A stretch of DNA of 25,400 bases from a virus. Shown one piece after another: positions 7,170 to 14,424 of this stretch. The stretch covers positions 1-25,400 of the IMG/VR virus record IMGVR_UViG_3300033141_005567, one strand, 5' to 3'. A program made the translations under genes and the position numbers. The notes below the pieces were generated by a model, which was given only the letters and a program-made list of their open reading frames with translations, ran no database searches and had not been told where the DNA came from. How positions within the stretch are numbered: position 1 is the first letter of the stretch; each line of letters opens with the position of its first letter.

Positions 7170-8758
7170 CCCGCACACTCCTCAGCGCCCATGGGCCTGC
7201 CAGCCGGGGTTTCGGCGGAGGCTGGCCGCGCCGTGGCATCTGCCGCTGGCGTCGTCACGGTGTCCTCGCTGGCCTCGAAGTAGCGGCAGGCATTGCTGTC
7301 GAACCGCGTCTCCGTCTCGCGGATGGAGCACCAGTTCTCGTCGGCGTCGAAGTACTCGCAGTCGTCGCAGATCGCCTCGGGGACGTCGACCCGGGAGAAC
7401 AGCCTCGTGGCCACCTCCAGACGCTCCGCCTCGGTCTGGTTCTTCTCCTGCGGGATGCCCAGCGCCTCGCGGGCGTACGCCGGGGTGATGACGCCGGCGT
7501 TGACCAGGTCGACGATGGGCTTGACCGCTTTCTCGTCGGTCAGCTCGATCTCCTTCCGCTCGGCCTCCGTCTGCACGGCCTCGACCTCGGGGTCGAGCTG
7601 CATCCGCACCTGGAGGCTCTTGCGGGAGATGAGCCGGCGGTCGTACAGCTCGACGAGCAGTTTCCTGAGATCGGCGTCGTCGCTGAGGTCCAGATCGTTG
7701 AAGAGCACCTCGACCGTCTTCTCTCCGTAGCCCTTCATCTCCTGCCAGTCGTCGAGCACCCAGCGAATGATCCGGCGGGCCACCCCCTTGATCTCGCCGA
7801 GCATGATGATCATTTTCTGCATCGACACCGACGCCGTGGCGAAGTTGGGGCCGTCGCCGGTGACGATGCTCCGTGCCAGGCCGAGGGCGACGATGACGTC
7901 TTCCTTGATCTCCTTGACCTTCTTCTCCGTGTCGAGCACCTCGCCCTCGGTGCCGTAGGTCTTCACGCTGCAGTAGAACGGGACGACCATCCCTGCCTTG
8001 AGGTCCATCTTGCTGAGCATGTCGCGCACGCGGTCGATCATCCCCTGGTCGGGCATGATGAGCTTCGAGCCGAACTGGCCGCCCACCTGGACGAAGCGCA
8101 GCGGCGTGGTCCACCGCTTGGCGATGGCCTGCTCGCTCTTGCGGTAGTCGCGGAGCAAGGCGATGGCGTGGAAGGCCGCGAGGACGATGCTGTTGCCGCG
8201 CGGCGAGAAGCTCGGCGCGTCCCACTTGAGGTGCAGGAGCTGCTCCAGCGGCAGCTCGACCCCCTCGCCGATGGCTCCCTCCTCGGGGAACTGTTTGACC
8301 TCGGTCAGCTCCCCCTGGACGACCTTGAGCTTGACCGACACCGGGTTGATGCACTGCACCGCGGCGATCTCGTCGCCCTTCTCGGTGTAGGTCTTGTAGC
8401 CCACGCAGTCGCCCTTGACGAGGAGCTGGAGGACCATGTCGCGCACGAAGGCGTCGAGGCCGACCTGCTCGGCAAACTCGCAGACCTCTGCCTCGATGTC
8501 CTCGTCCTCGCAGGTCAAGGCGACCTTGTCGCCTATCGCAAAAGTGCGCCAGGCGTTGACGGCGTTCTTGACGATGGGTTCCTCGGTGTAGTACTCCCAC
8601 GCCAGCTTCGCGCGCTCCTCCCACGTCTCCGGCACCGCCTCCTCGACGTTGAGCTTGCGGAAGGTGTCGGAGTCGAGGGCCGCGGCGGCCGCGAACTGGT
8701 CGGGAGTCACGGCGACCACCGTCAGCTTGCCGTCGTTGTCCTGGCAGATGATCTGCAC
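7160..8758 (-). CDS. phage portal protein
   Basis: This 532-residue protein starts at GTG behind GAAGGA. It has the usual portal layout: a helical N-terminus, a strand-rich wing around residues 110-200 (QLLVKGDCVGYK, then QLLHLKWDAPSFSPRGNS), the long helical stem and crown with alternating charged helices, and a flexible tail. Portals form the dodecameric ring at one capsid vertex through which terminase pumps DNA and to which the tail joins. The adjacent MuF gene supports the call. The C-terminus carries a compact four-cysteine motif (about residues 464-493, CDDC then C and C) and a last CAGC, which could bind metal and is not a standard portal element. The product call is secure, while the exact portal family is not. 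Confidence 0.85.
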   Translation of the reverse strand: MQIICQDNDGKLTVVAVTPDQFAAAAALDSDTFRKLNVEEAVPETWEERAKLAWEYYTEEPIVKNAVNAWRTFAIGDKVALTCEDEDIEAEVCEFAEQVGLDAFVRDMVLQLLVKGDCVGYKTYTEKGDEIAAVQCINPVSVKLKVVQGELTEVKQFPEEGAIGEGVELPLEQLLHLKWDAPSFSPRGNSIVLAAFHAIALLRDYRKSEQAIAKRWTTPLRFVQVGGQFGSKLIMPDQGMIDRVRDMLSKMDLKAGMVVPFYCSVKTYGTEGEVLDTEKKVKEIKEDVIVALGLARSIVTGDGPNFATASVSMQKMIIMLGEIKGVARRIIRWVLDDWQEMKGYGEKTVEVLFNDLDLSDDADLRKLLVELYDRRLISRKSLQVRMQLDPEVEAVQTEAERKEIELTDEKAVKPIVDLVNAGVITPAYAREALGIPQEKNQTEAERLEVATRLFSRVDVPEAICDDCEYFDADENWCSIRETETRFDSNACRYFEASEDTVTTPAADATARPASAETPAGRPMGAEECAGCR

Positions 8759-8773
8759 GGTTGGCTTCCTTCG

Positions 8774-9025
8774 CTACACCAGCTCGTCGCGCAGCCGCCG
8801 CAGGGTCTCGCCGCTGACCTCGACCCGCGTCACCAACTCCACGGTCTCGCCGCGCTCGGCGGCCTCGATCATCCTGTCGAGCTGCTCGCGGGGCATCGGC
8901 GGCTTGAGCGGCGGACGTGGCGCGGGGCCGGCGAAGACCAGCTTGGCGATGACCATGATCAGGAGCCGCCCGATCAGCTCCTCGGTGAGGATGGGACAGT
9001 CGTCGAGCGTGTCGGGGAACTTCAC
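8774..9025 (-). CDS. small hypothetical protein between lipoprotein and portal
   Basis: This 83-residue protein starts at GTG with a strong AAGGAGG site. Its GTGA start overlaps the lipoprotein stop at 9022-9025. A hydrophobic segment at residues 18-33 (LIGRLLIMVIAKLVFAG) is followed by a Pro-rich stretch and a charged helical C-terminus, so one membrane-associated helix is possible. No family is recognised. It sits 15 nt upstream of the portal and would be made just before it. With the two genes before it, it could belong to a lysis or envelope cassette, but no key residues are available to test this. Confidence 0.65.
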   Translation of the reverse strand: MKFPDTLDDCPILTEELIGRLLIMVIAKLVFAGPAPRPPLKPPMPREQLDRMIEAAERGETVELVTRVEVSGETLRRLRDELV

Positions 9026-9396
9026 TTCGTCACCTCCTTGGCAAGTCGGGCGAGCAGGAACGCCGGGCGCGCGACCTCGGCCATGTGGCGCGCGACCTTC
9101 TCGCGCCGGCCGGGCGCCGAAAGGGTCACGTCGCCCTCCGCCCGCGCGGCGGTCAGCTCGTCGTAGGCCTGGGTCTGCGCCTGGAAGTAGGCGTCGTAGA
9201 GCTGGCGGGCCTCGGCCATCTGTGCCTCGGTGGCCTCCCCCTTGGCGAAGGCCGTGCCGACGATGATGTAGGACTTGCGGGCCGCCGACTCCTCGACGCT
9301 GTAGGCGTCCTCGGCCTGGTCGAGCGGCGTGCCGCACCCGGCCAGGACGGTCAGGGCGCACAGCGCCAGCAGCAACGGCGATCTCGACCTCTTCAC
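9022..9396 (-). CDS. small phage lipoprotein
   Basis: This 124-residue protein starts at GTG 5-10 nt after GGAGG. Residues 1-5 are basic, 6-20 hydrophobic, and LAGC at 18-21 is a clear lipobox, so the mature protein would be lipidated on Cys21 and anchored to a membrane facing the periplasm or outside. The mature part is mostly charged helix (residues 30-90) and could form a coiled coil. Both ends overlap neighbours by 4 nt. A small lipoprotein beside a small two-helix membrane protein is reminiscent of an outer-membrane spanin next to a holin, but no paired inner-membrane spanin or endolysin is seen here, so the lysis role is only a suggestion. Confidence 0.75.
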   Translation of the reverse strand: MKRSRSPLLLALCALTVLAGCGTPLDQAEDAYSVEESAARKSYIIVGTAFAKGEATEAQMAEARQLYDAYFQAQTQAYDELTAARAEGDVTLSAPGRREKVARHMAEVARPAFLLARLAKEVTK

Positions 9397-9656
9397 TTGC
9401 CACCTCCTGCGCCATTCCCCCCGTTGTTGAGACGAGCTTTGTCGACGGCCGCCTCGGTGACCTGGTAACCGATGACGCTCAGCACCAGCGTCACGGCGCC
9501 CACGATCACCTGCACGGCGCTGTCCGTCTCCTCCGGCCCGAGCTTGCCGAGGATCACCAGGATGGAGACCAGGCACCCCGCCGCGGCCAGCAGGAACCGC
9601 CGGCTCGCCCAGCGGGACACCCGCTTCTCGTCAGTCCCGTCCGTCGTCTTCGCCAT
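9393..9656 (-). CDS. small membrane protein, holin-like candidate
   Basis: This 87-residue protein begins at an ATG preceded by GAAGGAGC. After a charged, basic N-terminus (1-20) come two hydrophobic helices, about residues 20-40 and 48-67, then a short polar tail rich in Gly and Asn. Two transmembrane helices with polar ends are typical of class II holins, which make lesions in the inner membrane at the end of infection, but they also occur in other small phage membrane proteins. Its stop overlaps the GTG of the following lipoprotein gene (9393-9396). No endolysin lies in the window. Membrane location is confident, while the holin call is tentative. Confidence 0.7.
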   Translation of the reverse strand: MAKTTDGTDEKRVSRWASRRFLLAAAGCLVSILVILGKLGPEETDSAVQVIVGAVTLVLSVIGYQVTEAAVDKARLNNGGNGAGGGK

Positions 9657-9657
9657 G

Positions 9658-10224
9658 TCACGCTCCTTCCGACTGCTGTGATGGGTCCAGCCCGTCCGCC
9701 TGCCACCAGGCGAAGGGCGGGTCGAACTCGATGACACCGTCCTCCAGCGAGTCCACGAACCGGGTGACGCCCTCGTACCGAGGGTCCCCATAGTCGTGGA
9801 ACAGGATGCGGCCACAGTGCCGCGTGTGGGCGAAGTCGAAGGCCACGCCCTCGTAGTGGTGGTCGCCGTCGACGAAGGCCAGGTCGAAGCGCAGGCGGTC
9901 GAGCAGCAGGCCCTTCGCGTGGTTGCTGTCCACGAGCAGCGACGCCACGTTCCCAACGCCCGCACAGGCCAGCACGTCCCGCACCAGGGGCGACGCCTCG
10001 ACGTCGATGGTGATGACCCACTCGGCGACCTGCGCCAGGACCGCGGCCATCACCCCGTGCCGCGTCCCGATCTCGACCACCAGCGCCGGCTGGAGCTCCG
10101 CCAGGCGTTCGAGCTGCCTGGCCACGGCCTCCGGGCCGCCGGCCACGGCCGCCGACGAGGTGAGCATGTCGCTCCCGAACCGGGAAGACAGGCGGCCCAC
10201 CAGCTCGTCCAGAATGTGTCTCAT
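9658..10224 (-). CDS. class I SAM-dependent methyltransferase (Methyltransf_24-like)
   Basis: This 188-residue protein starts at an ATG after GAGGAG. The SAM-binding loop VVEIGTRHG is at residues 49-57, an acidic residue ending strand 2 is at D74, and VDGDHHYEGV at 118-127 with LFHDY at 141-145 is the signature of the Methyltransf_24 group of small O-methyltransferases. The family usually methylates small molecules or sugars, with the DGDH segment near a metal or the substrate. The substrate here is unknown; it is not a DNA methylase by its motifs. It lies between the large terminase and the membrane protein genes, with gaps of 16 and 1 nt, so it is expressed with the packaging genes. Confidence 0.75.
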   Translation of the reverse strand: MRHILDELVGRLSSRFGSDMLTSSAAVAGGPEAVARQLERLAELQPALVVEIGTRHGVMAAVLAQVAEWVITIDVEASPLVRDVLACAGVGNVASLLVDSNHAKGLLLDRLRFDLAFVDGDHHYEGVAFDFAHTRHCGRILFHDYGDPRYEGVTRFVDSLEDGVIEFDPPFAWWQADGLDPSQQSEGA

Positions 10225-10240
10225 CGCTCCCGCTCCTCGC

Positions 10241-11917
10241 TCACCAGAAGATTGGGTCCGTCAGCCGCGGATAGACCGTCGGCGTGACCTCGTGCAGCCC
10301 GTCCAGCCGCTCCTGATCGCGGACGAGCATGGCGCAGCGCACCGCGTCGACGACGTGGTCGTTGCCCTTCGAGTAGATGACTCGCCCTCTGGACAGCGTG
10401 TAGGTGTGGGTGGTGAACTCGTCCTCGATCTCGATGTCGTCGACGGGGAGCAGCAGCTCCTTCCGCTGGAGGCCCCGGTTGATGAGGCTGGTCATGTACT
10501 CCTTGGTCCGCTTCTTGAGCGGCAGACCGTCCTTGAGCCCGATGGTGACCATGCCTCCGAAGTCATAGCCGTGGAGCCTGGCCTCGAGCTCCTGCTCGCG
10601 GTATTTGTCGAGGGTGGTCAGCTCCTGCACCACGGCCAGGCCGTTGCCGCCCTTGTCCACGCCGATGCCCATGGGCGCGTAGTAGCCGTCGAGCATGGCG
10701 ATGACCTCGGCGATGTGCGGGTAGGCCACGTGCTCCATGTGGACGCGGCACACGAGCTTCACCCGACGGCGCTCGTCCTCGCGGATCTCGCGGAGCACCA
10801 CGATCTCCGTGGGGTCGTTGGTGTAGCCCAGGTCGCCGCCGATCCAGAACGTCCCGTCCTGGGGCGCTAGGTTGAGCAGCATCTCCAGACGGTTGAAGAC
10901 CTCGTCCTCGCTCTCGCAGCCGGCCAGGCTCTCGCCGGTGATGACGATCTTCTGGTACTCGTCGATGTCCACGCGGCAACGATTGAGGTACTCGACGTTG
11001 AAGGCGCCGTAGCTGGGCTTGCCGTGCTCACCGGCCACCTCGTGCTGCCAGCCAGCCGTGTCCTTCCCGCCGTAGAACTCGACGAGCTCCGCCTCGCGCT
11101 CGCCGTTCCAGGCCGGGTTCAGCCAGCTCGGCCACCGGAAGACCCGCCAGTTCTGAGACTGGGTGAGCCGGTGGTAGGTGGTGTTCCGCAGGCCGTTGGG
11201 CGTCGAGTAGATGCGCAGGATGCCGCCGGCCTTCAGGCACTGGCGCAGCGCCCGCCACGCCTTCTCCGACAGCCAGGCGCCCTCGTCCACCCAGACGCGC
11301 TCGACGTGAAGCGAGCGGAACGAGTCGCCGTAGGCGCCCGCAGGGCGGAAGTAGAGGACGGAGCGGTTGGTGAACTCGACCCGGAAGTAGGGCTTGCGGA
11401 TGATCTTCGGCCGGCCCTGGCTGTTGACGGCGATGCTGGTGCTGAGGGCCTCGCACGTTTCGATCTGGTACTCGATCTCCTCGATGATCGTGTCCAGATG
11501 CCCCTGGTGCGGCGCGGCAATGAGTCCCTGGCCGCCGATGGTCGTGAAGGCGAAGTGCAGGGCGTCGGTGCTCAGCACTACCGTCTTCCCCGTGTCGCGG
11601 CCGTCCAGATGAATGATGTTCGGCTCAGGGCAGCGCAGGTCCTCGACCTGGTGCGGCCAGTAGCTCCGCCTCGAGCCGCCCCGATTGCGGAGGTAGTGCT
11701 CGCCCCAGAGCACGGGGTCCTGGAGCCGGCGGATGATGGCCTGGCGGTCCTCGTCGGGCAGGTCCGGCATGCTCGCCCGGCCGCCGCGCCGGGACGCATT
11801 CAGCATGGCGGCCCGCCGGCCGGGATCGTGCCAGAAGCAGTAGTCGCCCTCTTTCAGGGCCGCGGCCCGGCAGGGCTGCCCGTTGTCTCGCGTTGCCTTG
11901 CAGATTCTCTTGGCCAC
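10241..11917 (-). CDS. terL: terminase large subunit
   Basis: The 558-residue ATPase-nuclease drives DNA packaging. I chose the GTG at 11917 because GAGAGG lies just upstream. The longer open frame runs backwards through the divergent recombinase gene and is not real. The Walker A variant GRDTGKT is at residues 106-112, Walker B VWVDEG at 208-213, and the RNase H-like nuclease acids are D362 (GGDLGYTNDP), D421 (GVDKGG) and D524 (DHVVDA). An N-terminal extension holds C6, C16, C27 and H30, a probable zinc knuckle that is also found in the small subunit. A perfect 7-bp dyad lies 14 nt before the start. It is separated from the small subunit by 2.5 kb containing opposite-strand recombinase genes. 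Confidence 0.93.
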   Translation of the reverse strand: MAKRICKATRDNGQPCRAAALKEGDYCFWHDPGRRAAMLNASRRGGRASMPDLPDEDRQAIIRRLQDPVLWGEHYLRNRGGSRRSYWPHQVEDLRCPEPNIIHLDGRDTGKTVVLSTDALHFAFTTIGGQGLIAAPHQGHLDTIIEEIEYQIETCEALSTSIAVNSQGRPKIIRKPYFRVEFTNRSVLYFRPAGAYGDSFRSLHVERVWVDEGAWLSEKAWRALRQCLKAGGILRIYSTPNGLRNTTYHRLTQSQNWRVFRWPSWLNPAWNGEREAELVEFYGGKDTAGWQHEVAGEHGKPSYGAFNVEYLNRCRVDIDEYQKIVITGESLAGCESEDEVFNRLEMLLNLAPQDGTFWIGGDLGYTNDPTEIVVLREIREDERRRVKLVCRVHMEHVAYPHIAEVIAMLDGYYAPMGIGVDKGGNGLAVVQELTTLDKYREQELEARLHGYDFGGMVTIGLKDGLPLKKRTKEYMTSLINRGLQRKELLLPVDDIEIEDEFTTHTYTLSRGRVIYSKGNDHVVDAVRCAMLVRDQERLDGLHEVTPTVYPRLTDPIFW

Positions 11918-11931
11918 GGTCGCACCTCTCA

Positions 11932-11948
11932 GAAAGATTCCATCTTTC
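11932..11948 (-). promoter_or_regulatory. perfect dyad in the terL leader
   Basis: GAAAGAT (11932-11938) and ATCTTTC (11942-11948) form a perfect 7-bp inverted repeat with a 3-nt loop. It ends only a few bases before the terL ribosome site. A second dyad, GGGGC (11961-11965) with GCCCC (11973-11977), follows. They lie in the 144-nt divergent region between terL and the plus-strand recombinase genes and may be operators or an RNA hairpin controlling terL translation. Confidence 0.4.
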
Positions 11949-12061
11949 CCCTTGATACGCGGGGCGAATGAAGCCCCTATGTGTCCGAGCAATGCGGTGT
12001 CGAGCCCGTCGCAGTGACGAGCGGCCGCAGAAGCGTGGGCACCCACCGAAAGGAGAACACG

Positions 12062-12412
12062 ATGCCCAGCAAGCTCACCCTGAAGGACGCCGCGCCGCGG
12101 TTCATCGAGCACCTGCGGGCGGCAGGCAAGAAGGAGCAGACCCTCAGGACCTACGCCAAGGCCCTGGAGGTCGCCGTCGGCTTCTTCGGCGAGGGCAAAA
12201 CGCTCAAGTCGCTCTTCCCCGCCGCCGTGGGCCGCTTCCTGAACAGCGACGCGCTGCTCAAGAAGCCCAACGGCAAGGAGCGGGCGAAGCCGACCGTCGA
12301 CCAGATCGCCCGGGTCCTGCGGATGCTCCTGGAGTGGGCGCAGGCCCAGGGGCACGTCGAGAAGGTGGCGTTCCCGAAGGCCGCCATGCCCAAGCGCAAG
12401 CGAAAGGCATAG
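12062..12412 (+). CDS. stand-alone core-binding domain of a tyrosine recombinase
   Basis: This 116-residue protein starts at an ATG behind AAAGGAG. Residues 5-100 match the SAM-like N-terminal (core-binding) domain of phage integrases: AAPRFIEHLRAAGKKEQTLRTYAKAL, a central loop, and VDQIARVLRMLLEWAQAQG. The frame ends at a stop after a basic tail, and there is no catalytic domain or catalytic residue. A complete recombinase follows 4 nt later. It may be a DNA-binding partner that competes for or assists at the recombination site, or a remnant of a second recombinase. Upstream starts in the same frame lack a ribosome site and are not used. Confidence 0.75.
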   Translation: MPSKLTLKDAAPRFIEHLRAAGKKEQTLRTYAKALEVAVGFFGEGKTLKSLFPAAVGRFLNSDALLKKPNGKERAKPTVDQIARVLRMLLEWAQAQGHVEKVAFPKAAMPKRKRKA

Positions 12413-12416
12413 ACCC

Positions 12417-13301
12417 ATGCACACCAGGACGGCGATGGATCGCTTCCGCACACACCTCGAGGCCAACGCCAGCTCGACACACACCATCTCAAGCTACCTC
12501 CACGACCTGGGCCTGCTGGCCGAGGCGCTCGGAGCCGACGCTGAGCTCGAGGCCATCGGGACCGACGACGTCGCCCGCTTCCTGACGAGTGACCCCGTCA
12601 CGACCAAGGCCGACGGCTCGGCCAAGGCGCCGGGCTCGGTCGACAAGGTGAGGACCAGCGTCAAGGCATTCTTCCGCTGGGCGCACGAGTCGGGCCTCGT
12701 CGAGGCCAACCCGACCGCGGCCATCCGGCTGCGGCACAGGCGACGGCCGGCGCCCGATGTCCTCACGCACCAGGAGGCCCGCCACCTGGTCAAGACCATC
12801 GACCAGACCCGAGGCGCCAAGGCCCAGCGGGATGCGGCCCTCATCGACCTCATCCTCAACACGGGCCTCCGCGTCTCGGAGGCCCTCGGCCTCGACCTGG
12901 CCGACGTGAACGTAGCCGAGAGACATCTGACGGTGGCCGCCAAGGGCGGCGAGACCCACAAGGTGTTCCTCAATGCCAGGAGCCGGCGACGCCTCGGCGC
13001 CTACATCAGGAAGAGGAAGCAGGTCCTCGCCGAGAGCCAGGCGCTGTTCCTGTCCAATCGCCGCCGTCGGCTCTCGGTCCGCCAGGCGCAGCTCCTCGCC
13101 GAGGAGTGGCTGGCACGGGCCGGCATCGCCAAGAAGGTCACGGTCCACGGCCTCCGCCACACATTCGCCACGCTCCTCCTCGAGCGCACGGGCAACCTGC
13201 GGACCGTCCAGGAGGCGCTCCGCCATCGCAGCATCGCTACCACCGTGCGCTACACCCACCAGCCCAGCGAGGCCCTGACCGAGGCCCTCGAGGCCCTGTG
13301 A
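12417..13301 (+). CDS. tyrosine recombinase / integrase (XerC/D-like)
   Basis: This complete 294-residue enzyme has a core-binding domain at residues 5-100 and a catalytic domain at about 115-290. The active-site set is intact: R152 in NTGLRVSEAL, K176 in the beta hairpin, H244 and R247 in HGLRHTF, H270 in ALRHRS, and the nucleophile Y279 in TTVRYTH. The compact size and motifs are closest to XerC/XerD and integron- or phage-type recombinases. It cuts and rejoins DNA at a short site with two arms around a 6-8 bp spacer. It is in an operon with the preceding core-binding protein and is opposite in strand to the terminase genes on both sides. An ATG at 12435 is an alternative start. Confidence 0.93.
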   Translation: MHTRTAMDRFRTHLEANASSTHTISSYLHDLGLLAEALGADAELEAIGTDDVARFLTSDPVTTKADGSAKAPGSVDKVRTSVKAFFRWAHESGLVEANPTAAIRLRHRRRPAPDVLTHQEARHLVKTIDQTRGAKAQRDAALIDLILNTGLRVSEALGLDLADVNVAERHLTVAAKGGETHKVFLNARSRRRLGAYIRKRKQVLAESQALFLSNRRRRLSVRQAQLLAEEWLARAGIAKKVTVHGLRHTFATLLLERTGNLRTVQEALRHRSIATTVRYTHQPSEALTEALEAL

Positions 13302-13315
13302 TGCCGGCCCCGACC

Positions 13316-13349
13316 GCGCCGCCTCAGGCTCCACAGCCTGGGGCGGTGC
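13316..13349 (+). terminator. long hairpin after the recombinase gene
   Basis: Positions 13316-13330 pair with 13335-13349 to give a 15-bp stem with two G.U pairs and a CCAC loop, beginning 15 nt after the recombinase stop. It is followed by CTCTTC rather than a clean T-tract, so it is a probable but not classical intrinsic terminator. Confidence 0.55.
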
Positions 13350-13830
13350 CTCTTCGCCTCGAACCAGAGCGCATGAGAGCTGCCGAGCATGCAGAGAGAC
13401 GACAGAAGCACAGAGCTCAGGGAACGACAGGTCACCGAGAGGTGTGCTCGCCCACGCGGCATTCGTCGTAAGCCCGTGCCCCCGGCCGACCTGGGGCGGC
13501 GTACCCTCAAGCGACCCTCTTCTGACCCTCGAACACCCTCTCGACACCCGAGACGAAGAAGAACACTTATGCTGCCCCGACAGAGCGCCGACAGACCGGA
13601 GAGAGCGGGGCCGAGCGTCGCCGGCCTTCGTCGAGCCGGCGAAACTTCGATCAGACAACCCTTCGACCCGCCCGTTCCGAAAGCAGTCTCCGTCGATGAG
13701 CTGTCCGACTGCTCGCGTGCGCCCAAACAGTGCTTGACCCCCCGCCGGAGGCATTGCTTCGGCCGGATTCCTCGCAAGCAATGTCGGCGCCCCCTGCGGG
13801 TGCCCCTTCCGGGCCTCCCGGCGCGGCGCT

Positions 13831-14173
13831 CCGGCGCCCCGCGTCCATCGCTCCGTGACGCCCGTGGCCTCGCCCCCGGCGGCCGCCAGGCGGCCCACGT
13901 CGGCCCGTGTCGCGTTCCCTTGCGCCTCCACGGCCCTGGGGTCGAAGGCCCGTGCGAACGCCGCCCTGTGGCCAGCGCCGGCGACCGCTTGGCAGGCCGG
14001 ACTCACGCCGGCCCCAACGCACCGCGTCCATCGCCTTGGGACGGCAGGCGCCTCGCCCCCAACGGCCCACAGGCGGCCCCCGTTGGCCCGTGTCGCGTCC
14101 TTCGCCGGCCGCTCGGCTACAGGCTCGAAGGCCGGCCCGAACGCGGCCCTGTGGCCAGGGTGGGCCACCGTGA
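13831..14173. repeat. imperfect tandem duplication, 183-nt period, non-coding
   Basis: The block 13831-13990 aligns without gaps to 14014-14173 at a constant 183-nt offset. By hand count about 117 of 160 positions match, with long identical runs such as GCGTCCATCG. The mismatches fall about equally on all three codon positions, so although 183 is a multiple of three there is no sign of coding selection in any frame. The whole gap 13302-14424 has no gene I can support. It holds this repeat, the hairpin after the recombinase, a dif-like site and two hairpins after the small terminase. Confidence 0.7.
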
Positions 14174-14301
14174 CGTCGCCAGCGACTCCGCCGCGACCAG
14201 CCGCAGCCAAGGCGACCAGCAGCAGCGCCAGGGCCAGCGCCGCCCAGCCCGGCCGCTCGCCCCTCGAGGACCGGCACCACGTCGCGCCTGCGGCAGGGTG
14301 G

Positions 14302-14329
14302 ATTTCGCATTTCGGATCAAATGCGAGGT
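14302..14329. other. dif-like candidate recombination site
   Basis: Two 11-nt arms, ATTTCGCATTT (14302-14312) and AAATGCGAGGT (14319-14329), flank a 6-nt spacer CGGATC. The inner 8 bp of the arms are perfectly inverted, and 9 of 11 positions match overall. An 11-6-11 layout with an arm containing CGCAT is the form of XerC/XerD dif sites and of the core sites used by many tyrosine recombinases. One such recombinase is encoded 1 kb away. Use as attP is inferred and has not been shown. Confidence 0.45.
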
Positions 14330-14371
14330 TCTCGGCCCTCCGGCCCACATCGCGGCTCCGTAAGTCCACAC

Positions 14372-14411
14372 GTCCCGCGGACCTGCGGGACCGCCGTCCG
14401 AGCAGCGGTCC
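14372..14411 (-). terminator. two overlapping hairpins downstream of the small terminase
   Basis: GTCCCGC (14372-14378) pairs with GCGGGAC (14385-14391), and GGACCGC (14388-14394) pairs with GCGGTCC (14405-14411). Both are perfect 7-bp stems that share bases, so only one can form at a time. They lie 14 nt past the small terminase stop, where a terminator or processing site is expected. Neither has a T-tract. Confidence 0.4.
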
Positions 14412-14424
14412 ATCAAATCTGCAG

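Noticed and set aside
3954-7283. Very long plus-strand open frame opposite the MuF gene
   Set aside because: It is the antisense of a GC-rich coding region. The protein is low-complexity Leu/Asp/Gly/Val/Arg sequence with no motif, while the minus strand has clear domains and a ribosome site.
11918-12487. 190-residue N-terminal extension of terL
   Set aside because: It is antisense to the recombinase genes, and a GTG with a good ribosome site lies at 11917, just before the zinc knuckle.
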